Source: Thermoplasmata archaeon (GTDB lineage Archaea > Thermoplasmatota > Thermoplasmata > Halarchaeoplasmatales > Halarchaeoplasmataceae). Taken from it: a stretch of DNA of 63,836 bases. The first letter of the stretch is position 1; every line of letters begins with the position of its first letter. The position numbers were made by a program, and so were the translations under genes. Below are positions 32,612-40,315 of the stretch, piece after piece. A model generated the notes under the pieces. That model made no database searches, had not been told where the DNA came from, and worked only from the letters and a program-made list of their open reading frames with translations. The DNA is taken from NCBI GenBank assembly GCA_003560595.1, contig PWKY01000022.1, positions 1-63,836 on the forward strand, read 5' to 3'.

Positions 32612-34417
32612 ATGAAAATAGTACCGGATACCAGCGTTATAGTCGATGGACGTGTTACCTCAAAGGTAGAGCAAAGCTCTGATAGAGTCGAGATAATCGT
32701 GCACGAAGCGGTTATCTCCGAGCTTGAGGCTCAGGCCAACATGGGTAAGGAGATGGGCATGAGCGGGTTGGAGGAGATAAAGACATTGAGAAAACTACAC
32801 GAAAAGAAAAAGATAAAACTGGTCTTCCGTGGCGAAAGACCTTCCTATCACCAGGTTAAACTCGCCGGCAGCGGTGAGATCGATGCCATGGTCAGAAATC
32901 TAGCGTTAGAAGAAAAAGCCATATTGTTAACTAGTGACATCGTACAGGCCGAGATAGCTCTAGCTAAAGGGGTGGAAGTGGAGTACCTACCACCGGAATC
33001 AAAGGAAGAGGTGAAGTGGATAAGCGATTACTTTGAAGACGACGTCATGTCGGTCCACCTTCGGGTGGGAACACGTCCTCGTGCTAAAAGGGGGACCCCT
33101 GGTGACCTACGCATCGAGTTCATAGATGACCATATCTCACATGAGAGCGAGTTGAGGCAGGTAGCACACGAGATAATCGAGCGTACCAAAAGGGCTTCGG
33201 ACGGTTTCATCGAGCAGGACAGCGGCGGTGCCACGGTGGTTCAACTCAGGGACATGCGTATAGTGATAGCACGTCCCCCTTTTTCCGACGGCTTCGAGAT
33301 AACGTCTGCAAGACCGGTGGCAAGGGTCCCGCTAGAAGAATATCATCTGGCAGACCACATCAAAGATAGGGTAACCGAAAAGAAACGTGGGGTCATGCTG
33401 GCAGGCGCACCGGGTGCAGGCAAGAGTACTCTTGCACAATCGGTTGCCGAGTACCTACTCAAACAGGACTACGTGGTTAAGACTATGGAGAAACCTAGAG
33501 ATCTTCAAGTACCCGACGATATCACCCAGTACACCGACCTCGATGGTTCCCTGGAGAACACCGCTGATGTACTGCTTCTCGTCAGGCCGGATTATACCGT
33601 TTTCGACGAAGTTAGAAAGACTCCGGATTTCAAGGTATTCGCCGACATGAGATTAGCCGGTGTTGGTATGATAGGAGTCACCCATGCTAACAGGGGTATA
33701 GACGCATTGCAGCGATTGATCGGGCGTGTAGAACTCGGCATGGTACCTCAGGTAGTGGACACCATCGTCTTCGTAGAGGCCGGCGAGATAGCTAAGGTCT
33801 ATGATATCACCTTCACCGTCAAAGTACCAGCGGGGATGAAAGAGCAGGATCTAGCTAGACCGGTCATACAGGTGAAGGATTTCGAAAGCAGCAAAACCGA
33901 GTATGAAGTTTACTCATACGGTGAACAGGTAGTGGTTATGCCGGTAAAAGACGCTTCTGAAACCGATGAAGAACCTTTATGGGAATTAGCCGCTAGAAAC
34001 GTAGAAGATGATATAAGCAGGTATGTGAAGGGTAGGGTGGAATGTTCAGTGGACTCTTCCGACAGCATCACTGTTTATATACAGGACCACCAGATACCAG
34101 TTCTGCTGGGAAGTGGTGGTAAAAGGATAAAACAGATAGAGGCTGATCTAGGCGTACACATCGATGTGAGGTCCTTAGATGAAAAGCGGGATACTTCGTC
34201 ATTTCAATCGATAGACGCACACTTAGAGGGTGATAAGATCGTTCTTTTTGTAGGTCCTTGGGCATATAAAGACAGTGTTGATATCTACGTTGATAAGGAA
34301 TATATCACCACCGCTACGGTGGGTAGTGATGGTACTATCAAAGTAAGAAAAAACACTCAGGCCGGTAGGGACCTGGCAGATGCGGTAAGAGAAAACAAGG
34401 GTATAAACATCGGTTGA
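32612..34417 (+). CDS. PIN-domain/PilT-type ATPase with KH domain
   Basis: A 601-residue archaeal PINc/VapC ATPase. An N-terminal PIN nuclease domain (about 1-130) has the acidic residues DTS at 6-8, E in VISELEA, and DAM/TSD later. A PilT/VirB11-like ATPase follows, with Walker A GAPGAGKST at about 264-272 and FDEVRKTPDF as Walker B. A KH-type RNA-binding domain near 470-540 contains LLGSGGKRIKQIEADLG. The combination of RNA nuclease, ATPase and KH domain suggests an RNA-processing or quality-control machine. Found in most euryarchaea; its substrate is not known. Confidence 0.93.
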   Translation: MKIVPDTSVIVDGRVTSKVEQSSDRVEIIVHEAVISELEAQANMGKEMGMSGLEEIKTLRKLHEKKKIKLVFRGERPSYHQVKLAGSGEIDAMVRNLALEEKAILLTSDIVQAEIALAKGVEVEYLPPESKEEVKWISDYFEDDVMSVHLRVGTRPRAKRGTPGDLRIEFIDDHISHESELRQVAHEIIERTKRASDGFIEQDSGGATVVQLRDMRIVIARPPFSDGFEITSARPVARVPLEEYHLADHIKDRVTEKKRGVMLAGAPGAGKSTLAQSVAEYLLKQDYVVKTMEKPRDLQVPDDITQYTDLDGSLENTADVLLLVRPDYTVFDEVRKTPDFKVFADMRLAGVGMIGVTHANRGIDALQRLIGRVELGMVPQVVDTIVFVEAGEIAKVYDITFTVKVPAGMKEQDLARPVIQVKDFESSKTEYEVYSYGEQVVVMPVKDASETDEEPLWELAARNVEDDISRYVKGRVECSVDSSDSITVYIQDHQIPVLLGSGGKRIKQIEADLGVHIDVRSLDEKRDTSSFQSIDAHLEGDKIVLFVGPWAYKDSVDIYVDKEYITTATVGSDGTIKVRKNTQAGRDLADAVRENKGINIG

Positions 34418-34421
34418 AACG

Positions 34422-35612
34422 TCAGAAGAATATGAAGTAGACTAAAACCGCAGTTCCCAAAGATATCAATATCGGACCCATGAGTTCTCTTAGATAATGC
34501 TTCATATCTGCGTTGAAGTATTCTAGTGAAACTGCGATACACGGATGGACCGGTGTTATGGCATAGCCGATGAATATCGATAAGTAGGTGATAGCGAAGA
34601 TGTAGGGGGGTAACGATTCGGTACCCAAGGATCCCATCAGCACCGGAAATAGGATCGATGCAGGTATGATTATCCTGCCGGTTGCTATACCCAGTAGGAA
34701 ACCGCCTCCAACTGCCAGTATCAGTACTGGTAAAGTGAGTTCGGATATCATCTCGCCTACAGGGGATGCCTGAAAGATGTTTATGAATATGTATATGGTG
34801 AATATCAGCAGTGTGAAATTCCAAGGTTTCATCAATTCAACTGATTTTTTCAAATATTTTAATCTCGAATCTGTGATCATCACAGTAGCTATCAGAGCGA
34901 AGGATATTGCAGTGAAAGTAGCTATGGCATTGTACTCTTCACCCAATACATTGAAAAGTATAAAATGTAATACCGGAGCGGATACCAGTACTGACAACGG
35001 TATCATCAATTCCTTCAGCGAGAATCCGTCATCGTAATCCAACTCACCGTTCACCTTCCGGAGTAAGAAAAAGTATCCTAGTATCAAGGAAAGGATGAAA
35101 AAGGGGATAAGGTACATTATAGCGGTGTACATGGGGATATTTGCCACATCGGTGGATACGATCAAGGCGTATGATATAGGATATATAAAATAAACGATGT
35201 GTCTGAACCATACGTTTATCGCCGCTTTTAGATGATCTGAAACTCCCTCGCCTGCTTTTTCTACAAGTGGTGAAGATAGTAGTGCTCCTCCGGGTAAGGG
35301 CATCAGCCCTAGAAGGGCAGGCGTCGAACCCAAGAAACCCTTCTTACCTATCCTGAGATTTTTCACAATGTGGTCCAATTGACCACTGACCTTGAGCACA
35401 CCTCCCATCATCGGTATCATGGTCAGTGCCAAAGCCAGCAAGATGATAGAAGGAGATGTTACCGTGTTGAATATCTCTAAAGCAACGGAGGTAGCACTCA
35501 TGGTGAATAGACCCAATATCAACGAGCCTGCCAGCATGGCTAGGCTCAGATGCTTTCGGGCGCCTACCAGAAGAACGACGATCGCCAGGAAGAAACCTAT
35601 CCAACGTATCAT
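34422..35612 (-). CDS. DUF401 family membrane protein (putative transporter)
   Basis: A 396-residue protein with about ten to eleven hydrophobic helices. The pattern LPGGALLSSPLVEKAG and YAITPVHPCIAVSLEYF matches DUF401, a family related to the IT (ion transporter) superfamily in fold. Substrate unknown. It ends 4 bp from the convergent PIN-ATPase gene. Confidence 0.87.
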   Translation of the reverse strand: MIRWIGFFLAIVVLLVGARKHLSLAMLAGSLILGLFTMSATSVALEIFNTVTSPSIILLALALTMIPMMGGVLKVSGQLDHIVKNLRIGKKGFLGSTPALLGLMPLPGGALLSSPLVEKAGEGVSDHLKAAINVWFRHIVYFIYPISYALIVSTDVANIPMYTAIMYLIPFFILSLILGYFFLLRKVNGELDYDDGFSLKELMIPLSVLVSAPVLHFILFNVLGEEYNAIATFTAISFALIATVMITDSRLKYLKKSVELMKPWNFTLLIFTIYIFINIFQASPVGEMISELTLPVLILAVGGGFLLGIATGRIIIPASILFPVLMGSLGTESLPPYIFAITYLSIFIGYAITPVHPCIAVSLEYFNADMKHYLRELMGPILISLGTAVLVYFIFF

Positions 35613-35730
35613 AGTTAAAACCCCTCAGGAGGATATGTTTTTAAAGTTTTTCCTTATTTTACATCCCGTGGTTTCGATTTTTCTTTACCTAAAGCAATCC
35701 TTATAACGTACAATATCATGTGTTAAACGG

Positions 35731-35946
35731 ATGATATATCAAATATTGGAGATGGCTGTATCTATAATAATCAGTCTATGGCTCCTCCAGGATACCACCC
35801 GTAGAGGATTAGAAAATAAATACCGATGGGGCTGGATAATGGTGGCATTCCTGGCATACTATTTTTATCTTTTCTTGGGCGTTTTATTGGTGGTCATCGC
35901 TTACATCATCTGGAGTAGATATCTGTATGTGAAGATGCCAGATTGA
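35731..35946 (+). CDS. Small membrane protein
   Basis: A 71-residue protein with two predicted transmembrane helices (about 5-20 and 34-62) and a positively charged loop between them (DTTRRGLENKYRWGW), which suggests a hairpin with cytoplasmic loop. It has no recognisable family and ends 11 bp from the convergent DUF99 gene. Confidence 0.6.
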   Translation: MIYQILEMAVSIIISLWLLQDTTRRGLENKYRWGWIMVAFLAYYFYLFLGVLLVVIAYIIWSRYLYVKMPD

Positions 35947-35957
35947 TGGGATCACCA

Positions 35958-36530
35958 TCAAGGTTTTCCACGAGATTCGCCGCGGACTATACCTGAAGCA
36001 ACTATGTGACTGATCCGTATGGGTTCAGGCAGCCTACCTCTGATGGTGAACAGCTTCAAAAATCTTTTAGCTTCATCAAGGTCGATACCTTCGCACTGTA
36101 TGTAGATAGGGAGGTGTTCGGTTTTGACTTCATGTATCTCCCCCTTATTGAGCACCTCTAATCTGGGTTCCCACCGATCAAAATGCTTCATGAGGGCATT
36201 CTTTATGGCCTTGATGTCTGGTTTATCCCTAGATACGCTGATTACCGGTATGCCTGTTTTTTCAAAAAGGACTCTTAGATCGAGCATGTTAAAGCCCGCT
36301 ACGGCTGTTCCATCGGTGAATATAACTTTCACTTGCTCCCCAAACCTTGAATCGTTTATCATATCATATATCTTCTTTGTAGCATCTATCCCATCCACTT
36401 CTACATGGGTCGATATTATACCTTCTAGGTAATTAGGCGCTCGAACTATATTACCGACTATCAGTACGTATTTATCTGTGAACTTGAAAGGTGCGTCATC
36501 GATACCTAAGGCTCTTATCTTTGTTTTCAA
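35958..36530 (-). CDS. DUF99/UPF0215 family protein
   Basis: A 190-residue protein of the archaeal DUF99 family. It starts IRALGIDDAPFKFTDKYVL and contains VIFTDGTAVAGFNMLDL, both family hallmarks, and ends with an IRISHIVASGIVRGESRGKP-like tail. The fold is related to endonuclease V/RNase H-like proteins, but no enzymatic role is known. Third gene of an operon after the coiled-coil DUF1616 protein and Pth2; the spacing to pth2 is 12 bp. Confidence 0.92.
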   Translation of the reverse strand: MKTKIRALGIDDAPFKFTDKYVLIVGNIVRAPNYLEGIISTHVEVDGIDATKKIYDMINDSRFGEQVKVIFTDGTAVAGFNMLDLRVLFEKTGIPVISVSRDKPDIKAIKNALMKHFDRWEPRLEVLNKGEIHEVKTEHLPIYIQCEGIDLDEAKRFLKLFTIRGRLPEPIRISHIVASGIVRGESRGKP

Positions 36531-36542
36531 AGTCTCACACCT

Positions 36543-36902
36543 CTATAGCAATGAAAGGTTTCCTGTGATCTCATCCACAATTCCTTCCGGCCCAGGACCG
36601 ATACCTAAACAGGTCTTCGTACCTGGGGCTATCTCGGTAAGACCTGCGTCGGTTACCTCCATAGCAACGATGTTTCTTTTTTTAGCCATCTCCTTCAAGA
36701 AGTCCATATGTTCTATATCATCACACAACACGGCCACTTTTTTTTGACCCTCCCTATGCCATCTTTTAAAGTGTTTATCCTTTTTTTTACTTTCTAAGGC
36801 ACATAAAACAGCCGCATGACCAGCTTGTACAGCCAGTTTACCACATGAAAGTTTAAGATCTTTACGAAAAACCAGGACCATCTTGTATTTGAAGTTCAAC
36901 AT
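36543..36902 (-). CDS. pth2: Peptidyl-tRNA hydrolase, Pth2 type
   Basis: A 119-residue archaeal/eukaryal Pth2. It carries VFRKDLKLSCGKLAVQAGHA, with the catalytic Lys and His/Asp neighbours, and ITDAGLTEIAPGT-like sequence in the second half (EVTDAGLTEIAPGTKTCLGI). It recycles peptidyl-tRNA that falls off the ribosome. The start is either ATG 36902 or an internal ATG seven codons later; the longer form keeps the usual FKYKMV stretch. It lies between the DUF1616-type and DUF99 genes. Confidence 0.95.
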   Translation of the reverse strand: MLNFKYKMVLVFRKDLKLSCGKLAVQAGHAAVLCALESKKKDKHFKRWHREGQKKVAVLCDDIEHMDFLKEMAKKRNIVAMEVTDAGLTEIAPGTKTCLGIGPGPEGIVDEITGNLSLL

Positions 36903-36909
36903 CGATCAC

Positions 36910-37515
36910 CTAATAGATCTCTTCGGACCTGAGGCGTTCTAACTCCTTCAGCCTATCGTCAACTTCTTTCAACTCTTCTTCGGCCTTCTTTTTCTTCTTA
37001 GTGTAATGGTCTCTTATGCTCCGGGCCTGGGATTTAGTCTTCTCTCTAGCTTCTTTGATTTGATACTTCAACTGCTGCCTTTTTCTAGCCAATTTTTGCA
37101 TCTCATAAAGTATATCTTTGTCATCTTCATACTCGAAATCCTTCGGTCCCGGTGGTGTCGGTGCAGGCCTTTTTAGGGCTGGAGATATTAGATCCATCCA
37201 TTGATATGCTCCACGATACCAACCAAGGAAAAAGAAGATCACCGTTATGGATATCAATGAGATCCATATATTGGTAGCTACAAAGTAACCCATCTCGTCT
37301 GGTTCAACTGGTATTGATCCGAGGACGAACCCAACCAGTATGGTGGTCACTATGCTCATACCCATGCCCAAAGTGACCCGATACAGCATATCGAACTCTT
37401 TATCCAACTCTCCCTTCCTAGGAAAAAGAGCGTTCACAATGGTAAAGCCTGGAAGAAAGAAAATGAACAAAGTTCCTATGACTAGTTGTAGTATCATTTT
37501 TAAGTCCATACCCAT
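36910..37515 (-). CDS. DUF1616-type membrane protein with coiled-coil tail
   Basis: A 201-residue protein. The first 100 residues form about four helices with the DUF1616-like FFLPGFTIVNALFPRKGELD segment; residues 125-200 are a strongly charged coiled coil that should extend into the cytoplasm. It resembles the N-terminal half of the 13959-14978 protein but replaces the extracytoplasmic domain by the coiled coil. Function unknown. First gene of the pth2 operon. Confidence 0.75.
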   Translation of the reverse strand: MGMDLKMILQLVIGTLFIFFLPGFTIVNALFPRKGELDKEFDMLYRVTLGMGMSIVTTILVGFVLGSIPVEPDEMGYFVATNIWISLISITVIFFFLGWYRGAYQWMDLISPALKRPAPTPPGPKDFEYEDDKDILYEMQKLARKRQQLKYQIKEAREKTKSQARSIRDHYTKKKKKAEEELKEVDDRLKELERLRSEEIY

Positions 37516-37544
37516 AGGTATAAAAAGGTTTTTTGGTAGTTCAC

Positions 37545-38540
37545 TTATTGTATCCTGTCGAATTCGTCGTAGATCTCTCCAAGTAATTCTTCCACGATAT
37601 CTTCTAGCGTTATCAGGCCATCAAATTTACCCCTTTTGTCCTGTACGATAGCCATGTGTATCCTACTCTTTCTCATCCTTTGGAATACCTCGGTTATATC
37701 GTCATCATTTTTCACCACCATAGGAACTTCTCTAGCATATTCACCCATAGTCCCTACTTCTTCACCTAAAAGGTCCTTACTGTACAATATTCCGATTATC
37801 TCATCGGTATCGTGCTCGGCTACCGGTATCCGGGTAAGGCCGTGTTCTTTTATGAACTCAACCCCTTCGTCCACAGTTATCTCCGAGTCTAAAACATAAG
37901 ATTGTTCCCTGGGGACCTTAACGGCTTTTACTTTTTCATCACCGAACCAAAAGACGTTGTGTACTATCTTCTTCTCTATCTCTTTGATCCGCCCTTCTTC
38001 TTCGAGTAAAGATGCTAGGTCCCTAACATCGGATTCAGTGATGTGCAACTTCTCACCTTTGGTTCTTCCTCCCAATAGTTTTATGATCCTATTTGAGACC
38101 TCACTCAGTGAGACGATGAGTGGGTGAAATAACTTCGATAGATAATATATGAAAAGAGCGTTCTTTTGGCTCATTTTTTGTCTGTTCTTTATGGCAAACC
38201 CCTTAGGTGTTATCTCTGCGAACACAAGTATAAGTATTGTAAGAATACCGATAGCGATGGAAATACCGAAGTTACCAAGAACGTCGTAGGCAAGCTTGGT
38301 GGCTATGGCCGAGGCAGTTATATTTACCAGGTTGTTGCCTATGAGTATAGTAATGATAGTGGCATCCATGTTTGATTTTAACTGGATGATTATGTCAACA
38401 TACTTCTCGTCCTTTAGTTTCATCTGAGCTAGTTCTACCTTGGAAAGGGCGGTCAACGCGGTCTCTGAACCGGAGAACCGGCCGCTGAGATATATCAATA
38501 GAGCCAATGATAATAGGTATAGTAGATGTATTACTTGCAT
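37545..38540 (-). CDS. CNNM/CorC-type protein with DUF21 and CBS domains
   Basis: A 331-residue membrane protein of the CNNM/HlyC-CorC family. The DUF21 domain (about 1-175) begins with a transmembrane helix and FSGSETALTALSKVE and continues with three more helices; two CBS domains follow (about 200-325), with the EIIGILYSKDLLGEE motif and the final GLITLEDIVEELLGEIYDE. The family handles magnesium and possibly other divalent cations. The C-terminal CorC-HlyC domain is absent, which is common in archaea. Confidence 0.9.
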   Translation of the reverse strand: MQVIHLLYLLSLALLIYLSGRFSGSETALTALSKVELAQMKLKDEKYVDIIIQLKSNMDATIITILIGNNLVNITASAIATKLAYDVLGNFGISIAIGILTILILVFAEITPKGFAIKNRQKMSQKNALFIYYLSKLFHPLIVSLSEVSNRIIKLLGGRTKGEKLHITESDVRDLASLLEEEGRIKEIEKKIVHNVFWFGDEKVKAVKVPREQSYVLDSEITVDEGVEFIKEHGLTRIPVAEHDTDEIIGILYSKDLLGEEVGTMGEYAREVPMVVKNDDDITEVFQRMRKSRIHMAIVQDKRGKFDGLITLEDIVEELLGEIYDEFDRIQ

Positions 38541-38546
38541 TTTTAT

Positions 38547-39296
38547 TCACTTGGTAGATAACCTATCTATTAAATATTCTTTGCTAAGCTTTAGCTTATC
38601 CAAAGATCGGCCTTCGATGACCCAGTTTCCGCCATAATCTTCGAGTCTGTCTAAAACCATCTCAAAGTCGATCTTACCGTCACCCAGTGATAGATGAAGA
38701 TCCTGGGAACCGTCGTTATCGTGGAGGTGCACGTTTATGGGATCAAAGGTCAGAAATTCATCCAATGCTCCAGCAGTGAATGCATGTCCTACATCTAAAC
38801 AAAAGCCCAGATCAGATGATTCAATAAAAGAAGCGATCTCATCAGGATAAACACCGGTAGTCGGAAAGCCCGCAGGCATATTTTCAAGAGCAACTTTTAT
38901 GTTCCTTTCTTCCGCCTCATCAGATATGATATCTAACGATTCCAGCAGTGACTTTGTTGTACCTCCCCAAGCTTTTGCTAAAGGTGAATAGAGGCCAGGG
39001 TGTACTGTTATCATACCCACATCAAGAAGTACCGCTAGATCAAATGACTTCACCACCTCTTTGATCGATGCTTTTCGTATTTGCGTATTCATGCTGGAAA
39101 TATTGATATCGTTGAATGGAGCGTGTACCTGAATAACCATATCCGATGTGGAAAGTGCATCTACGATCTTATCTCTATTGTTCCACCCGTGTTCCTTTTC
39201 AGCCAGGAATTCCCATCCTTGAAAGTCAGCTTGAATCTTTTCCATGATATCTTCAAAGGGGTGAAAGCAGAACAACGGATTTGACGCCATCAACAT
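38547..39296 (-). CDS. Sugar-phosphate isomerase/epimerase-like TIM-barrel protein (AP endonuclease 2 fold)
   Basis: A 249-residue TIM barrel of the xylose-isomerase-like superfamily. Metal-ligand segments are VHPGLY (H, after ITV), ALENMPAGFP (Glu), GFCLDVGHAF (Asp and His), NVHLHDNDGSQDLHLSLGDG (His/Asp) and a final NWVIEGR (Glu). This set is that of metal-dependent sugar isomerases; an AP endonuclease role is less likely because the protein lacks the extra DNA-binding loops. It overlaps the UPF0201 gene by 7 bp. Confidence 0.87.
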   Translation of the reverse strand: MLMASNPLFCFHPFEDIMEKIQADFQGWEFLAEKEHGWNNRDKIVDALSTSDMVIQVHAPFNDINISSMNTQIRKASIKEVVKSFDLAVLLDVGMITVHPGLYSPLAKAWGGTTKSLLESLDIISDEAEERNIKVALENMPAGFPTTGVYPDEIASFIESSDLGFCLDVGHAFTAGALDEFLTFDPINVHLHDNDGSQDLHLSLGDGKIDFEMVLDRLEDYGGNWVIEGRSLDKLKLSKEYLIDRLSTK

Positions 39297-39688
39297 CTTG
39301 AGTCACCTTTAGATGTTAGCCCCTCTATGACCTCCTCGATATAGTCTGAAGTCAATTTTACATCGATACCGCCAAGTGGTTGTTTTTGATCTGTGAAGTT
39401 CACTTTTGAACAGCATGAAGCTTGTTTTGATAACACAAACTCACAGCGATCTTCATGGATGTGTCTTGTAAGGTAGTCTTCAGCGGTATCTCTTATCTGC
39501 TGGTCACGTAGGAGTTCAGCGAACTTTTTTAGTGATGTAGTATAACCCTGTACTGACTCTTTTCCAACCTCCCACTCAGCTTCGGGGAACAGATTACTCA
39601 GGCAAGCCAGCAGTTTGTAGGTATCTTCAGTAGGATATATCGGCACCTTTATTTCAACCTCGTATTCTGGTCCTTTATTACTCATCAA
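39290..39688 (-). CDS. UPF0201-family RNA-binding domain protein
   Basis: A 132-residue protein of the archaeal UPF0201 family, recognised by VEIKVPIYPTEDTYKLLACL and SNLFPEAEWEV near the N-terminus. The family has a fold similar to RNA-binding domains, and members are encoded near exosome or ribosome genes in many archaea, but no activity is established. A cysteine pair (QASCCSK) and a C-terminal DSRC are not a family feature. Upstream of the sugar isomerase-like gene, 7-bp overlap. Confidence 0.8.
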   Translation of the reverse strand: MMSNKGPEYEVEIKVPIYPTEDTYKLLACLSNLFPEAEWEVGKESVQGYTTSLKKFAELLRDQQIRDTAEDYLTRHIHEDRCEFVLSKQASCCSKVNFTDQKQPLGGIDVKLTSDYIEEVIEGLTSKGDSRC

Positions 39689-39757
39689 AATGAACTCATG
39701 AATTAAAGTATATTAAATACTTGCCTAAAAAAAATACCTTTGCAGGGAAAGAGAAAC

Positions 39758-39765
39758 CTTTATAA
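39758..39765 (+). promoter_or_regulatory. TATA box for the structured leader and tRNA-Val
   Basis: CTTTATAA at 39758-39765 is a strong archaeal TATA box with no gene starting at the expected distance. No second TATA box is seen in the 60 bp before the tRNA, so the tRNA is probably transcribed from here with a 240-nt leader. Confidence 0.6.
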
Positions 39766-39894
39766 CCGAAATCCACAATGACGGAATCCCGATATTGAAC
39801 TGGACAGATATCCGGGGAATACCCCATGGATCGGATCTGTTTGGCTCTACTATTCGCACTCGGGCTCACTGTTCGGAACTGTGGTTCCAAACGT

Positions 39895-39935
39895 TCGCAA
39901 AGCATAGCTTTGCTCGTAGTCTAGAACTATTCGCA
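39895..39935 (+). repeat. 41-bp direct repeat, copy 1
   Basis: A 41-bp sequence identical to 39984-40024. It contains the perfect hairpin GCAAAGCATAGCTTTGC and then GCTCGTAGTCTAG, which matches 12 of 13 bases of the tRNA-Val 5' part (GCTCATAGTCTAG). It is followed by GGGCTCA after three bases. Confidence 0.92.
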
Positions 39936-39983
39936 CAGGGCTCATCAGTCGGAATAACTCACAAAACTCGTTATTCCAACAAC

Positions 39984-40024
39984 TCGCAAAGCATAGCTTT
40001 GCTCGTAGTCTAGAACTATTCGCA
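39984..40024 (+). repeat. 41-bp direct repeat, copy 2
   Basis: Perfect copy of 39895-39935, starting 89 bp later and ending 3 bp before tRNA-Val. A shorter, third relative (ctactattcgca followed by GGGCTCA) lies at 39847-39868, so the unit has been duplicated more than once. Confidence 0.92.
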
Positions 40025-40027
40025 AAC

Positions 40028-40101
40028 GGGCTCATAGTCTAGTTGGTTATGACGTCGCCTTGACATGGCGGAGATCGCCGGTTCGAATCCGGCTGAGCCC
40101 A
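40028..40101 (+). tRNA. tRNA-Val (anticodon GAC)
   Basis: A complete 74-base cloverleaf. The acceptor stem GGGCTCA pairs with TGAGCCC (40094-40100), discriminator A at 40101. The D arm is GTCTAGTTGGTTATGAC, the anticodon loop TTGACAT gives anticodon GAC (valine), and the T arm is GCCGG-TTCGAAT-CCGGC. CCA is not encoded; there is no intron. It has no TATA box at the usual distance and lies inside an array of hairpins and repeats. Confidence 0.96.
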
Positions 40102-40139
40102 CTTAAATCGACAGATTTTAGTGGGGTAAGAGAATGTGT
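40095..40139 (+). repeat. Repeat B copy 1, starting in the tRNA 3' end
   Basis: About 45 bp beginning with the tRNA's own GAGCCCACT and continuing with a hairpin CCCACT...AGTGGG and the sequence GGTAAGAGAATG. It is nearly identical to 40201-40246. Between the copies lies a third GAGCCCACT (40152) that starts another hairpin, CCCACTTTT/AAAAGTGGG at 40155-40177. Confidence 0.9.
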
Positions 40140-40200
40140 ATGCATTCTTGAGAGCCCACTTTTTTCATAAAAGTGGGTAGTTAGAATCTTTGATTCTGAT

Positions 40201-40246
40201 GAGCCCACTATAAATCGTCATATTTTAGTGGGGTAAGAGAATGCGT
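40201..40246 (+). repeat. Repeat B copy 2
   Basis: Second copy of the unit at 40095, 106 bp downstream, with about five differences. The CCCACT/AGTGGG stem is kept. Small hairpins AGAATG/CATTCT (40131-40148), AGAATC-TTT-GATTCT (40183-40197) and AATGC-GTCA-GCATT (about 40239-40252) alternate with the CCCACT hairpins along the region 40102-40260, which contains no gene. Confidence 0.88.
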
Positions 40247-40285
40247 CAGCATTTCATGCATGCCCATTCCCTTCAACCGAAACCC

Positions 40286-40307
40286 TTATATTTTAGGCCG
40301 GCCTAAA
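40286..40307 (+). promoter_or_regulatory. TATA box with overlapping palindromic operator of the ZIP operon
   Basis: TTATATTTT at 40286-40294 is followed and overlapped by the perfect 16-bp palindrome TTTAGGCCGGCCTAAA (40292-40307). It lies between the TATA box and the likely transcription start near 40316, an ideal place for a repressor. The half-site TTTAGGC and outer TTAGG/CCTAA resemble sites of DtxR/IdeR/MntR-type metal-dependent repressors, which would fit the metal transporter behind it; the regulator is not encoded in the window. Confidence 0.7.
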
Positions 40308-40315
40308 CATATCAG

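Larger units (their letters stand above)
39787..40027 (+). ncRNA. Structured transcribed leader upstream of tRNA-Val
   Basis: No protein is encoded here. The stretch contains a chain of hairpins: GGGGAATACCCC at 39814-39825 (inside a longer CAGAT...ATCTG stem), GGAAC/GTTCC at 39875-39888, GCAAAGC-ATA-GCTTTGC at 39897-39913, GGAATAAC/GTTATTCC at 39951-39977, and a second copy of GCAAAGC-ATA-GCTTTGC at 39986-40002. The sequence GGGCTCA, identical to the first seven bases of the tRNA, occurs at 39862 and 39938 before the tRNA itself at 40028. I cannot name an RNA family; it may be a precursor leader or a separate small RNA. Confidence 0.45.

Noticed and set aside
39895-40024. Two 41-bp repeats considered as a minimal CRISPR array.
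   Set aside because: Only two copies, the interval contains its own hairpin and a tRNA-like GGGCTCA, and no cas genes are in the window.
39787-40260. Scar of an integrated element at the tRNA-Val gene.
   Set aside because: No integrase or element genes are next to it, and both 5' and 3' tRNA parts are duplicated, which simple integration at one tRNA end would not do; kept only as one possibility.
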